From Closterium sp. NIES-65 (lineage: Eukaryota > Streptophyta > Zygnematophyceae > Desmidiales > Closteriaceae): a stretch of 64,000 nt of DNA. The DNA is taken from assembly GCA_948144175.1 (NCBI GenBank), contig CANXME010000398.1, positions 1,478,001 to 1,542,000 of the forward strand, in the 5' to 3' direction. Position numbers and translations under genes: made by a program. The notes beneath the pieces were generated by a model. The model ran no database searches. It worked only from the letters and a program-made list of their open reading frames with translations, and was not told where the DNA came from. Of the stretch, positions 12,981 to 25,010 are shown in pieces. Within the stretch, counting starts at the first letter, position 1; every line of letters begins with the position of its first letter.

Positions 12981-15900
12981 GAGCTTGCCTGGTCCACGAT
13001 TTTGCCTGGTCCAGGAGTTTGCCTGGTCCTGGATCTTTCCTAGTCTAGGATCTTGCCTGGTCAAGGAGCTTGCCTGGTCCAGGAGCGTTCCCGGTCCACG
13101 AGTTTGCCTGGTCCAGAAGCTTGCCTGGTCTAGGAGCTTGCCTGGTCCAGGAGCGTGCCTGGTCTAGGAGCTTGCCTGGTCCAGGAGCTTGCCTCGTCCA
13201 GGAGCTTACCTGGTCTAGGAGCTTGCCTGGTACAGGAGCGTGCCTGGTCAACAAGTTTTCCTGGTTCACGAGCTTGCCTGGTCCAGGAGCTTGCCTGGTC
13301 TAGGAGATTGCTTGGTCCAGGAGCTTGCCTGGTCCAGGAGCCTGCCTGGTCCAGGAGCGTGCCTGGTCCAAGAGCTTGCGTGGTCCAGGAGCTTGCCTGG
13401 TCCAGGAACTTGCCTGGTCCAGGAGCGTGCCTGGTCCATGAGCTTGCCTGGTCCAGGAGCTTGCCTGGTCTAGGAGCTTGCCTCGTCCAGGAGCTTGCCT
13501 GGTCAAGGAGCGTGCCTGGTCTACGAGTTTGCCTGGTCCAGGAGATTGCCTGGTCCAGGAGCTCGCCTGGTCCACGAGCGTGCGTGGTCCACGAGTTTTC
13601 CTGGTCTAGGAGCTTGCGTGGTCCACGAGCTTGCCTGGTCCAGGAGCGGGCCTGGTCCACAAGCCTGCCTGGTCCAAGAGCTTGCCTAGTCCAGGAGCGT
13701 GCCTGGTCCACGAGCGTGCCTGGTCCAGGAGCTTGCCTAGTCCAGGAGCTTGCCTGGTCCAGGAGCTTGCCTGGTCCAGGAGCGTGCTTGGTCCAAGAGA
13801 TTGCGTGGTCCAGGAGCTTGCCTGGTCCAGGAGCTTGCCTGGTCCAGGAGCGTGCCTGGTCCATGAGCTTGCCTGGTCCAGGAGCTTGCCTGGTCCAGGA
13901 GCGTGCCTACTCCATGAGCTTGCCTAGTCCAGGAGCTTTTCTGGTCCAGGAGCTTGCGTGGTCCAGGAGCTTGCCTGGTCTAGGAGCTTGCATGGACTAG
14001 ACGCCTGCCTGGTCTAAGAGCTTGCCTGGTCCAGGAGCATGCTTGGTCCAAGAGCTTGCGTGGTCCAGGAGCTTGCCTGGTCCAGGATCTTGCCTCGTCC
14101 AGGAGCGTGCGTGGTCCACAAGCTTGCCTGGTCCAAGAGCTTGCCTGGTCCAGGAGCTTGCCTGGTCCAGGAGCTTGCCTGGTCCATGAGCTTGCTTGGT
14201 GCAGGAGCTTGTCTGTTCTAGGAGCGAGCCTGGTCCAGGAGCTTGCCTGGTCCAAGAGCTTTCCTGGTCCAGGAGCTTGCCAGGTCCAGGAGCTTGCCTG
14301 GTCCACGAGCGTGCCTGGTCCACGAGTTTGCCTGATCGAGGAGCTTGCCTGGTCCACGAGCGTGCCTGGTCCACGAGTTTGCCTGGTCCAGGAGCTTGCC
14401 TGGTCCACGAGCTTGCCTGGTCCAGGAGCGTGCCTGGTCCACGAGCCTACCTGGTCCAAGAGCTTGCCTAGTCCAGGAGCGTGCCTGGTCCACGAGCGTG
14501 CCTGGTCCAGGAGCTTGCCTGGTCTAGGAGCTTGCCTGGTCCAGGAGCTTGCCTGGTCTAGGAGCTTGCCTGGTCCAAGAGCTTACTTGGACTAGACGCC
14601 TGCCTGGTCTAAGAGCTTGCCCTGTCAGAAGCGTGCCTGGTCCAAAAGCTTGAGTGTTCCAGGAGCTTGTCTGGTCCAGGAGCTTGCTTGGTCTAGGAGC
14701 GTGCCTTGTCAACGAGCTTGCCTGGTCTAGGAGCTTGTCTGGTCCAAGAGCTTGCCTGGTCCAGGAGCTTGCCTGGTCCACGAGCTTGCCTGGTCCAGGA
14801 GCTTGCCTGGTCCAGGAGCTTGCGGGGTCCAAGAGCTTGCGTGGTCTAGGAGCTTGCCTGGTCCAGAAGCTTGCTTCGTTCAAGAGCGTGCGTGGTCCAT
14901 GAGCTTGCCTGGTCTAGGAGCTTGCCTGGTCTAGGACCTTGCCTGGTCTAGAAGCTTGCGTGGTCACGGAGCTTGCCTGGTCCAGGAGCGTGCCTGGTCC
15001 AGGAGCTTGCCTGGTCAAGGAGCTTGCCTGTTCCAGGAGCTTGCCTGGTCCAACAGCTTGCCAGGTCCAAAAGCTTGCATGGTCCAGGAGCGTGCCTGGT
15101 CCAAAAGCTTGCCTGGTCCAGAAGCTTGCCTGGTCAAGAAGTTTGCTGGGTCCAGGAGTATGCCTAGTCCACGACTTTGCCTGGTCCACAAGCTTGCCTG
15201 ATCCAGGAGCTTGCCTGGTCTAGGATCTTGCCTGGTCCAAGAGCTTGCCTGGTCCAGGAGCGTGCCTGGTCCAGGAGCTTGCCTGGTCGAGGAGCTTGCC
15301 TGGTCCAGGAGCTTGCCTGGTCTAGGAGCTTGCCTTGTCCAGGAGCTTGCCTGGTCCAGTAGCTTGACTGGTCAAGGAGCTTGCCTGGTCCAGTAGCTTG
15401 ACTGGTCAAGGAGCTTGCCTGGTCTAAGAGATTGCCTGGTCTAAGAGCTTGCGTGGTCCAGAAGCTTGCGTGGTCCAAGAGCTTGCATGGTCTTGGAGCG
15501 TGCCTGGTTTAAGAGCTTGCGTGGTCCAGGAGCTTGCGTGGTCTAGGAGCTTGCCTGGTCCATGAGCGTGCCTGGTCCAAGAGCTTGCTTGGTCTAGGAG
15601 CTTGCCTGGAGCTTGCCTAGTCCAGAAGCGTGCCTTGTCCACGAGCTTGCCTGGTCCTCGAGCGTGCCTGGTCCAGGAGCTTGCCTAGTCCAGGATCATG
15701 CCTGGTCCAGGAGCTTGCCTAGTCCAGGAGCTTGCATGGTCCACGAGCCTGCCTGGTCCAAGAGCTCGCCTGGTCCGGGAGCGTGCCTGGTCCACGAGCA
15801 TGCTTGGTCCATGAGCTTGCCTGGTCCAGGAGCTTGCCTGGTCCAGGAGCTTGCCTGGTCCACGAGCTTGCCTGGTCCAGGAGCTTGCCTGGTCCAGGAG

Positions 15901-18487
15901 CTTGCCTGGTCCAAGAGCTTGCTTGGTCCACAAGCCTGCCTGGTCCAAGAGCTTGCCTGGTCCAGGAGCGTGCCTGGTCCAAGAGCTTGCGTGGTCCTGG
16001 AGCTTGCCTGGTCTAGGAGTTTTCCTGGTCCAAGAGCGTGCCTGTTCCACGAGCGTGCCTGGTCAAGGAGCTTGCCTGGTCCAGGAGCTTGCCTTGTCCA
16101 GGAGCTTGCCTGGTCCAGGAGCTTGCCTGGTCCAGAAGCCTGCCTGGTCCAAGAGCTTGCCTGGTCCAGGAGCGTGCCTGGTCCAAGAGCTTGCGTGGTC
16201 CAGGAGCTTGCCTGGTCCAAGAGCGTGCCTGGTCCAGGAGCTTGCCCGGTCCAGGAGCTTGCCTGGTCTAGGAGCTTGCGTGGTCCACGAGCTTGCCTGG
16301 TCCAGGAGCGTGCCTGGTCCACGAGCTTTCCTGGTCCACGAGCTTGCCTGGTCCAAGAGCTTGTGTGGTTTAGGAGCTTGCCTGGTCCAAGAGCTTGCCT
16401 GGTCTAGGAGCGTGCCTGGTCCACGAGCTTGCCTAGTCCAGGAGTTTGCCTAGTCCAGGACCTTGCCTGTTCTGGGAGCTTGCCTGGTCCAGGAGCGCGC
16501 CTGGTCTAGGAGCGTTCCTGGTCGAGGAGCTTGCCTGGTCCATGAGCTTACCTGGTCCAGGATCTTGCCTGGTCCAGGAGCGTGCCTGGTCCACGAGTTT
16601 GCCTGGTCCAGGAGCTTGCCTTGTCTAGGAGCTTGCCCGGTCCAGGAGCTTGCGTGGTCCAGGAGCTTGCCTCGTCCAGGAGCGTGCCTGGTCCAGGAGC
16701 TTGCCTGGTCCAAGAGCTTGCCTGGTCCACGAGCTTGCCCGGTCCACGAGCTTGCCTGGTCCACGAGCTTGCCTGGTCCAGGAGCTTGCTTGGTCCAGGC
16801 TCTTGCCTGGTCCAGGAGCGTGCCTGGTCCAGGAGCTTGCCAAGTCCAGGAGCTTGCCTGGTCCAAGAGCTTGCCTGGTCCAGGAGCTTGCCTGGTCCAG
16901 GAGCTTGCCTGGTCCAGGAGCTTGCCTGGTCCAGGAGCTTGCTTGGTCCAAATGCATGCCTGGTCCAAGAGCTTGCCTGGTCCAGGAGTGTGCCTCGTCC
17001 AAGAGCTTGCTTGGTCCTAGAGCTTGCCTGGTCTAGGAGCTTACCTGGTCCAGGAGCGTGCCTGGTCCACGAGCGTGCCTGGTCCAGGAGCTTGCCTGGT
17101 CCAGGAGCTTGCCTGGTCCAGGAGCGTGCCTGGTCCACGAGCCTGCCTGGTCCAAGAGCTTGCCTGGTCCAGGAGCGTGCTTCGTCCACGAGCGTGCCTG
17201 GTCCAGGAGCTTGCTTGGTCTATAAGCCTGCCTGGTCCAAGAGCTTGCCTGGTCCAGGAGCGTGCCTGGTTTAAGAGCTTGCGTGGTCCAGGAGCTTGCG
17301 TGGTCTTGGAGCTTGCCTGGTCCATGAGCTTTCGTGATCCACGAGCTTGCTTGGTCCTGGAGCTTGCCTGGTCTAGGAGCTTACCTGGTCCAGGAGCGTG
17401 CCTGGTCCACGAGCGTGCCTGGTCCAGGAGCTTGCCTGGTCCAGGAGCTTGCCTGGTCCAGGAGCGTGCCTGGTCCACGAGCCTGCCTGGTCCAAGAGCT
17501 TGCCTGGTCCAGGATCGTGCTTCGTCCACGAGCGTGCCTGGTCCAGGAGCTTGCTTGGTCTATAAGCCTGCCTGGTCCAAGAGCTTGCCTGGTCCAGGAG
17601 CGTGCCTGGTTTAAGAGCTTGCGTGGTCCAGGAGCTTGCGTGGTCTTGGAGCTTGCCTGGTCCATGAGCTTTCGTGATCCACGAGCTTGCTTGGTCCAGA
17701 AGTGTGCCTGGTCCAGAAGCGTGCCTGGTCCAGAAGCGTGCGTGATCCACGAGCCTGCCTAGTCGAAGAGCTTGCCTGGTCCAGGAGCGTGCCTGGTCCA
17801 CGAGCGTGCCTGGTCCAGGAGCTTGCGTGGTCCAGGAGCTTGCTTGGTCCAGAGCTTGCCTATTCCAGGAGCTTGCCTGGTCCAGGAGCTTGCCTGGTCC
17901 AGGAGCTTGCCTGGTCCAGGAGCTTGCCTGGTCTAGGAGCTTGCCTGGTCCAGAAGCCTGCCTGGTCCAATAGCTTGCCTGGTCCAGGAGCGTGCCTGGT
18001 CCAAGAGCTTGTGTGGTCCAGGAGCTTGCCTTGTCCAGGAGCGTGCCTGGTCCACGAGCTTGCCTGGTCCATGAGCTTGCCTGGTCGAGGAGCTTGCCTG
18101 GTCTAGGAGCTTGCCTGGCCAGGAGCTTGCCTGGTCACGAGCTTGCCTGGTCCACGAGCTTGCCTGGTCCAAGAGCTTGCATGGTTTAGGAGCTTTCCTG
18201 GTCCAGGTGCTTGCCTGGTCCAGGAGCTTGCCTGGTCCACGAGCTTGCGTGGTCCAGGAGTTTGCCTGGTCTAGGACCTTGCCTGGTCTAGGAGCTTGCC
18301 TGGTCCAGGAGCGTGCGTGGTCCAGGAGCGTTCCTGGTCTAGGAGCTTGCCTGGTCCAGGAGCTTGCCTGGTCAAGGAGCTTGCCTGGTCCAGGAGCTTG
18401 CCTGGTCCAGGAGCTTGCCTCTTCCAGGAGCGTGCCTTGTCCAAGAGCCTGCCTTGTCCTGGAGCTTTCTTCGTCCGTTAGCTTGCC
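12958..18487 (-). repeat. 17-bp satellite array, reverse block 2
   Basis: About 325 reverse monomers, colinear with reverse block 1 over most of its length but about 443 bp shorter. Near 15595-15612 a monomer is shortened (CTTGCCTGGAGCTTGCC). Confidence 0.97.
16990..17690. repeat. Tandem duplication, 340-bp period
   Basis: TTACCTGGTCCAGGAGCGTG at 17041 recurs at 17381, offset 340 bp (exactly 20 monomers). The surrounding variants, including TCTATAAGCCTGC and TTTCGTGATCCACGAG, are also repeated. The corresponding part of the first large copy has one such unit near 7910-8200, so this duplication followed the large one. Confidence 0.85.
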
Positions 18488-18500
18488 CTGGACCAGGCAA
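18465..18500. other. Satellite orientation switch 4 (reverse to forward)
   Basis: Reverse monomers with the CGTCCGTTAG variant pass into forward monomers exactly as near 9026. The shared rare variant shows common descent of the two junctions. Confidence 0.9.
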
Positions 18501-21199
18501 GCTCCAGGATCAGGCAAACTCCTGGACCATGCAAGCTCCTTGACCAGGCAAGCTCCTAGACGAGGAAAGCTTATGGACTAGGCACGCACCTGGACCAGAC
18601 ACATTCTAGGACCAGGCACGCTCCTGGACCAGGCCAGCTCATGGATCAGGCAAGCTCATGGATCAGGCAAGCTCCTTGACGAGGCAAGCTCTTGGACCAG
18701 GCAAGCTTGTGGACCAGGCAAGCTCTTGGACCAGGCAAGCTCTTGGACCAGGCAAGCTCGTGGACCAGGCAAGCTTCTTGACCACGCAAGCTCCTAGATG
18801 AGGCAAGCTCATGTACTAGGCACGCTCCTGGACAAGACACATTCTAGGACCAGGCACGCTCCAGGACCAGGCCAGCTCCTGGACTCGGCAAGCTCCTTGA
18901 CGAGGCAAGCTCCTGGACCAGGCAAGCTCTTGGACTCGGCATGCACCTGGACCTCACAAGCTCTTGAACCTAGCAAGTTCTTGGACTAGTCAGGCTTCTG
19001 GACCAAGCAAGCTCTTGGACCAGGCAAGCTCCTGACCAAGCAAGCTCCTGGACCAGGCAAGCTCCTCGATCAAGCACGCTCCTGGACCAGACAAGATCCT
19101 GGACCAAGCAAGATCCTGGACCAGGCTCCTGGACCAGGCAAGCTCCTAGACCTGGCAAGCTTCGCACCAGGAAAGCTCCTAGACCAGGCAAGCTCCCGGA
19201 CCAGGCAAGCTCTTAGAACTCGCAAGCTCCTGGACCAGGCAAGCTCCTGGACCAAGCAAGCTCCTGGACCAGGCAAGCTCTTGGACCAGGCAAGCTCCTG
19301 GACCATGCAAGCTCGTGGGCCAGGCATGCTCCTGGAGGCCAACTCCTCGACCAGGCAAGCTCCTGGACCAGGCAAGCTCAAGGACCAGGCACGCTCTTGG
19401 ACCAGGCAAGCTCGTGGACCAGGCAAGCTCCTGGACTAGGCAAGCTCTTGGACCAGTCAAGCTCCTGGACCAGGCAAGCTTCTGAACCTCGCACGCTCCT
19501 GGACTAGGCAAGCTGTTGGACCAAGCAAGCTCCTGGACCAGGCAAGCTCCTGGACGAGGCAAGCTCATGGACTAGGCACACCCCTGGACCAAGGACATTC
19601 CAGGACCAGGCATGCTCCTGGACAAGGCCAGCTCGTGGACCAGGCATCCTGCTTCACGAGGCAAGCTCCTGGACCAGGCAAGCTCTTGGACCAGGCATGC
19701 TCCTGGACCAAGCAAGCTCTTGGACCACGCAAGCTCCTGGACCAGGCAAGCTCCTTGACCAGGCAAGCTCCTAGACGAGGCAAGCTCATGGACTAGGCAC
19801 GCTCCTTGGCCAGGCAAGCTCATGGACCAGGCAAGCTCCTGGACCAAGCAAGCTTTTGGACCAGGCAAGCTCCTGGACGAGGCAAGCTCATGGACTAGGC
19901 ACGCTCTTGGACCAGGCATGCTCCTGGACCAGGCAAGCTCTTGGACCTGGCAAGCCCTTAGACCAGGCAAGCTCCTAGACCAGGCAAGCTCTTGGACCAG
20001 GCAAGCTCCTGGACAAGGCAAGCTCTTGGACCATGCAAGCTCCTGGACCAGGCAAGCTCCTCGACCAAGCACGCTCCTGGACCAGACAAGATCCTGGACC
20101 AGACAAGATCCTGGACCAGGCTCCTGGACTAGGCAAGCTCCTAGACCAGGCAAGCTCCTGGACCAGGAAAGCTCCTAGACCAGGCAAGCTCCTGGACCAC
20201 GCAAGCTATTAGAACTCGCAAGCTCCTGGACCAGGCAAGCTCCTGGACCAAGCAAGCTCCTGGACCAGGCAAGGTCTTGGACCCGGCAAGCTCCTAGACC
20301 ATGCAAGCTCGTGGACCAGGCATGCTCCTGGAGGCCAACTCCTCGACCAGGCAAGCTGTTGGACCAGGCAAGCTCAAGGACCAGGCACGCTCTTGGACCA
20401 GGCAAGCTCGTGGACCAGGCAAGCTCCTGGACTAGGCAAGCTCTTGGACCAGTCAAGCTCCTGGACCAGGCAAGCTTCTGAACCTCGCACGCTCATGGAC
20501 CAGGCAAGCTCGTGGACCAGGCATGCTCCTGGACCAGGCAAGCTCTTGGACCAGGCAAGCTCCTGGACCAGGCAAGTTCCAGGACCAGGCAAGCTCCTTG
20601 ACCAGGCAAGCTCCTAGACGAGTCAAGCTCATGGACTAGGCACGCTCCTTGGCCAGGCAAGCTTCTGGACCAGGCAAGCTCCTGAACGAAGCAAGCTTTT
20701 GGACCAGGCAAGCTCCTGGACGAGGCAAGCTCCTGGACTAGGCAAGCTCCTGGACCAGGCACGCTCCTGGAGGCCAGCTCCTCGACCAGGCAAGCTCCTG
20801 GACCAGGCAAGCTCCTGGACCACGCAAGCTCCTGGACCAGGCACGCTCCTGAACGAGGCAAGCTCGTGGACCAGGCAAGCTCTAGGACCAGCCAAGCTTC
20901 TGAACCTCGCACGCTCCTGGACTAGGCAAGCCGTTGGACCAGGCAAGCTCCAAGACCAGGCAAGCTCCTTGACCAGGCAAGCTCCTGGACGAGGCAAGCT
21001 CATGGACAAGGCACGCTCCTGAACCAGGCACCTTCCAGGACCAGGCACGCTCCTCGACCAGGCCAGCTCCTGGACCAGGCAAGCTCGTGGACCACTCTAG
21101 CTCTTGGAACAGGCATGCTCCTGGACCAGGCAAGCTCTTGGACCAGGCAAGCTCCTGGACCAGGCAAGCTCCTGGACCAGGCAAACTCCTGGACCAGGC

Positions 21200-24100
21200 A
21201 TGCTCCTAGACCAGGCAAGCTCCTGGACCAGGCAAGCTCCTCGAAGAGGCAAGCTCTTGGACCAGGCAAGCTCCTGGACCACGCAAGCGCTTGGACCACG
21301 CAAGCTCTTGGACTAGGCAAGCTCTTGGACCAGGCAAGCTCTTGGACCAGGCAAGCTCTTTGACCACGCAAGCCCCTTGACCACGCAAGCTCTTGGACCA
21401 GGCACGCTCCGGGACCAGGCAAGCTCTTGGACCAGGAAGGTTTCTGGACAAAGCAAGCTTTTGGACCATGCAAGCTCCTGGACCAGGCAAGCTCCTGGAC
21501 CAGGCAAGCTCCTGGACCAGGCACGCTTGTGGACCATGCACGCTCCTGGACCAAGCAAGCTCTTGGACTAGGCAGGCTCGTGGACCAGGCAAGCTCCAGG
21601 ATTAGGCAAGCTCCTGGACCAGGCAAGCTCCTTGACCAGGCAAGATCCTAGACCAGGCAAGCTCCTGGACTAGGAACGCTTCTGGACCAAGCAAGCTCTT
21701 GGACCAGGCAAGCTCCTGGACCACACAAGCTCCTTGACCAAGCAAGCTCCTGGACCAGGCAAGCTCTTGGACCAGGCAGGCTTTTGGACCAAGCAAGCTC
21801 TTGGACCAGGCAAGCTCCTGGACCAGGCAAGCTCCTGTACCAGGCAAGCTCCTGGACCAGGCACGCTCCTGGACCAAACATGCTCCTGGACCAAGCAAGC
21901 TCCTGGACTTGGCAAGCTCCTGGACCAAGCAAGCTCCTGGACCAGGCAAGCTCCTTGACCAGGGAAGCTCTCGGACGATGCAAGCTCTAGGACAAGGCAA
22001 GCTCTTGGACTAGGCAAGCTCCTCGACCAGGCAAGCTCTTGGATTAGTCAAGCTCCTGGACCAGGCAAGCTCCTGGACCTGGCACGCTCCTGGACCAAGC
22101 AAGCTCCTGGACAAGGCAAGCTCCTGGACCAAGAATGCTCCTCCACCAGGCACGCTCCTAGACCAGGTAAGCTCCTGGACCGGGCAAGCTCGTGGACCAG
22201 GCAAGCTTCTGGACCAGGCAAGCTTCTGGACCAGGCAAGCACCTGGACCAGGCAAGCTCGTGGACCAGGCAAGCTCCTGGACCAGGCAATCTACTGGACC
22301 AGGCAGGCTGCTGGACCAGGCAAGCTCCTAGACCTGGCAAGCTCCTGGACCAGGCAAGCTCCTGGACCAGGCAAGCTACAGGACCAGGCAGGATCCTGGA
22401 CCAGGCAAGCTCCTGGACCAGGCAAGCTCCTGGACCAGTCAAGCTCCTGGACCAGGCAAACTCCTGGACCAGGCAAGCTCCTAGACGACGCAAGCTCTTG
22501 GACCAGGCAAGCTATTGGACCAGGCACACTCGTGGACCAGGCACACTCCTTGACCAGGCAAGCTCATGGACTAGGCAAGCTCCTTCATGAGGCAAGCTCG
22601 TGAACTAGGCAAGCTTTTGGACCAAGCAAGCTCCTCCATCAGGCATGCTCCTGGACCTGGCAAGCTCCTGGACCAGGCAAGCTCCTGTACCAGGCAAGCT
22701 CCTGGACCAGGCATGCTCCTGGACCAAACACGCTCCTGGACCAGGCAAGCTCATGGACCTGGCAAGCTCCTGGACCAAGCAAGCTCCTTGACCAGGGAAG
22801 CTCCCGGACCATGCAAGTTCCAGGACAAGGCAAGCTCCTGGACCAGGCAAGCTCTTGGACCAGGCAAGCTCTTGGACCAGTCAAGCTCCTGGACCAGGCA
22901 AGCTCCTGGACCTGGCAAGCTCCTAGACCTGGCACGCTCCTGGACCACGCAAGCTCCTGGACTAGGCAAGCTCCTGGACTAGGCAAGCTGCTGGACCAAG
23001 CACGCTCATGGACCACGCACGCTCCTAGACCAGGCAAGCTCCTGGACCAGGAAAGCTCTTGGACCAGGCAAGCTTCTGGACCAGGCAAGCACCTGGACCA
23101 GGCAAGCTCTTGGACCAGACAAGCTCCTAGACCAGACAAGCTCTTGGACCAGGCAAGCTCTTGGACTAGGCAAGCTCTTCGACCAGGCAAGCTCCTGGAC
23201 CAGGCAAGCTCTTGGACAAGACAAGCTCCTAGACCAGGCAAGCTCCTAGACTAGGCAAGCTCTTGGACCAGGCAAGCTCTTGGACCTGGCAAGCTCCTGG
23301 ACCAGGCAAGCTCCTGGACCTGGCATGCTCCTTGACCAGGCAAGCTCCTGGACCAGGCAAGCTCCTGGACCAGGCAAGCTCCAGGACCTGGCAAGCTTCA
23401 CGCCCAAGCGAGCTCTTGGACCTGGCACGCTCGTGGACCAGGCTAGCTCTTGGACCTGGCAAGCTCCTAGACCAGGCAAGCTCCTGGACAATGCAAGCTC
23501 CTGGGCCAGGCAAGCTCCTCGACCAGGCAAGCTCTTGAACCAGGAATGCTCCTGGACTAGGAAAGCTCCTAGACCAAGCAAGCTCCTCGACCTGGCAAGC
23601 TCCAGGACTAGGCACGCTCCTGGAACAAGCAAGCTCCTGGACCAGGCAAGCTCGTGGGCCAGGCAAGCTCATGGACCACGCAAGCTCCTGGACCAGGCAA
23701 GCTCCTGGACCAGGCAAGCTCCTGGACCAGGCAAGCTCCTGGACGAAGCAAACATCAGGACCAAGCAAGCTCTTGGACCAGGCACGCTCTTGGACCAAGA
23801 AAGATCTTGGACCAGGCAAGCTCCAGGACCAGGCAAGCTACTGGAACATGCAATCTCCAGGACCAGGCAAGCTCCTGGACCAGGCAAGCTCCTGGATGAC
23901 GATAGCTCCTAAACCAGGCAAGCTCCTGGACCAAGCACGCTCCTGGACCATGCAAGCTCCTAGACCAGGCAAGCTCCTGGACTAGGAAAGCTTCTGGACC
24001 AGGCAAACTCCTGGACCAGGCATGCTCCTAGACCAGGCAAGCTCCTGGACCAGGCAAGCTCCTCGAAGAGGCAAGCTCTTGGACCAGGCAAGCTCCTGGA

Positions 24101-25010
24101 CCACGCAAGCGCTTGGACCACGCAAGCTCTTGGACTAGGCAAGCTCTTGGACCAGGCAAGCTCTTGGACCAGGCAAGCTCCTTGACCACGCAAGCCCCTT
24201 GACCACGCAAGCTCTTGGACCAGGCACGCTCCGGGACCAGGCAAGCTCTTGGACCAGGAAGGCTTCTGGACAAAGCAAGCTTTTGGACCATGCAAGCTCC
24301 TGGACCAGGCAAGCTCCTGGACCAGGCAAGCTCCTGGACCAGGCACGCTCGTGGACCATGCACGCTCCTGGACCAGGCAAGCTCCTGGACGAAGCAAACA
24401 TCAGGACCAAGCAAGCTCTTGGACCAGGCACTTTCTTGGACCAAGAAAGATCTTGGACCAGGCAAGCTCCAGGACCAGGCAAGCTCCTGGAACATGCAAT
24501 CTCCAGGACCAGGCAAGCTCCTGGACCAGGCAAGCTCCTGGACGAGGATAGCTCCTAAACCAGGCAAGCTCCTGGACCAAGCACGCTCCTGGACCATGCA
24601 AGCTCCTAGACCAGGCAAGCTCCTGGACTAGGAAAGCTTCTGGACCAGGCAAACTCCTGGACCAGGCACGCTCCTAGACCAGGCAAGCTCCTGGACCAGG
24701 CAAGCTCCTCGAAGAGGCAAGCTCCAAGACCAGGCAAGCTCCTGGACCACGCAAGCGCTTAGACCACGCAAGCTCTTGGACTAGGCAAGCTCCTGGACCA
24801 GGCAAGCTCTTGGACCAGGCAAGCTCCTTGACCACGCAAGCCCCTTGACCACGCAAGCTCTTGGACCAGGGACGCTCCGGGACCAGGCAAGCTCTTGGAC
24901 CAGGAAGGCTTCTGGACAAAGCAAGCTTTTGGACCATGCAAGCTCCTGGACCAGGCAAGCTCCTGGACGAGGCAAGCTCCTGGACCAGGAACGCTTGTGG
25001 ATCATGCACG
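21200..25010. repeat. Higher-order repeats, 2822-bp and 646-bp spacing
   Basis: A block marked by CACGCAAGCCCCTTGACC near 21366 recurs near 24188 (offset 2822 bp, 166 monomers) and near 24834 (offset a further 646 bp, 38 monomers). A second marker, CGAAGCAAACATCAGGACC near 23744, recurs 646 bp downstream near 24390. The exact multiples of 17 indicate unequal exchange in register. Confidence 0.8.

Larger units (their letters stand above)
12460..20740. repeat. Large segmental repeat, copy B
   Basis: Second copy of the approximately 2570-11500 segment, carrying the switches near 12957 and 18487 and the shortened GGAGGCCAACTCC units near 19331 and 20327. Variant-by-variant similarity is high but not complete, so this duplication looks older than the 1937-bp and 2471-bp duplications downstream. 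Confidence 0.8.
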
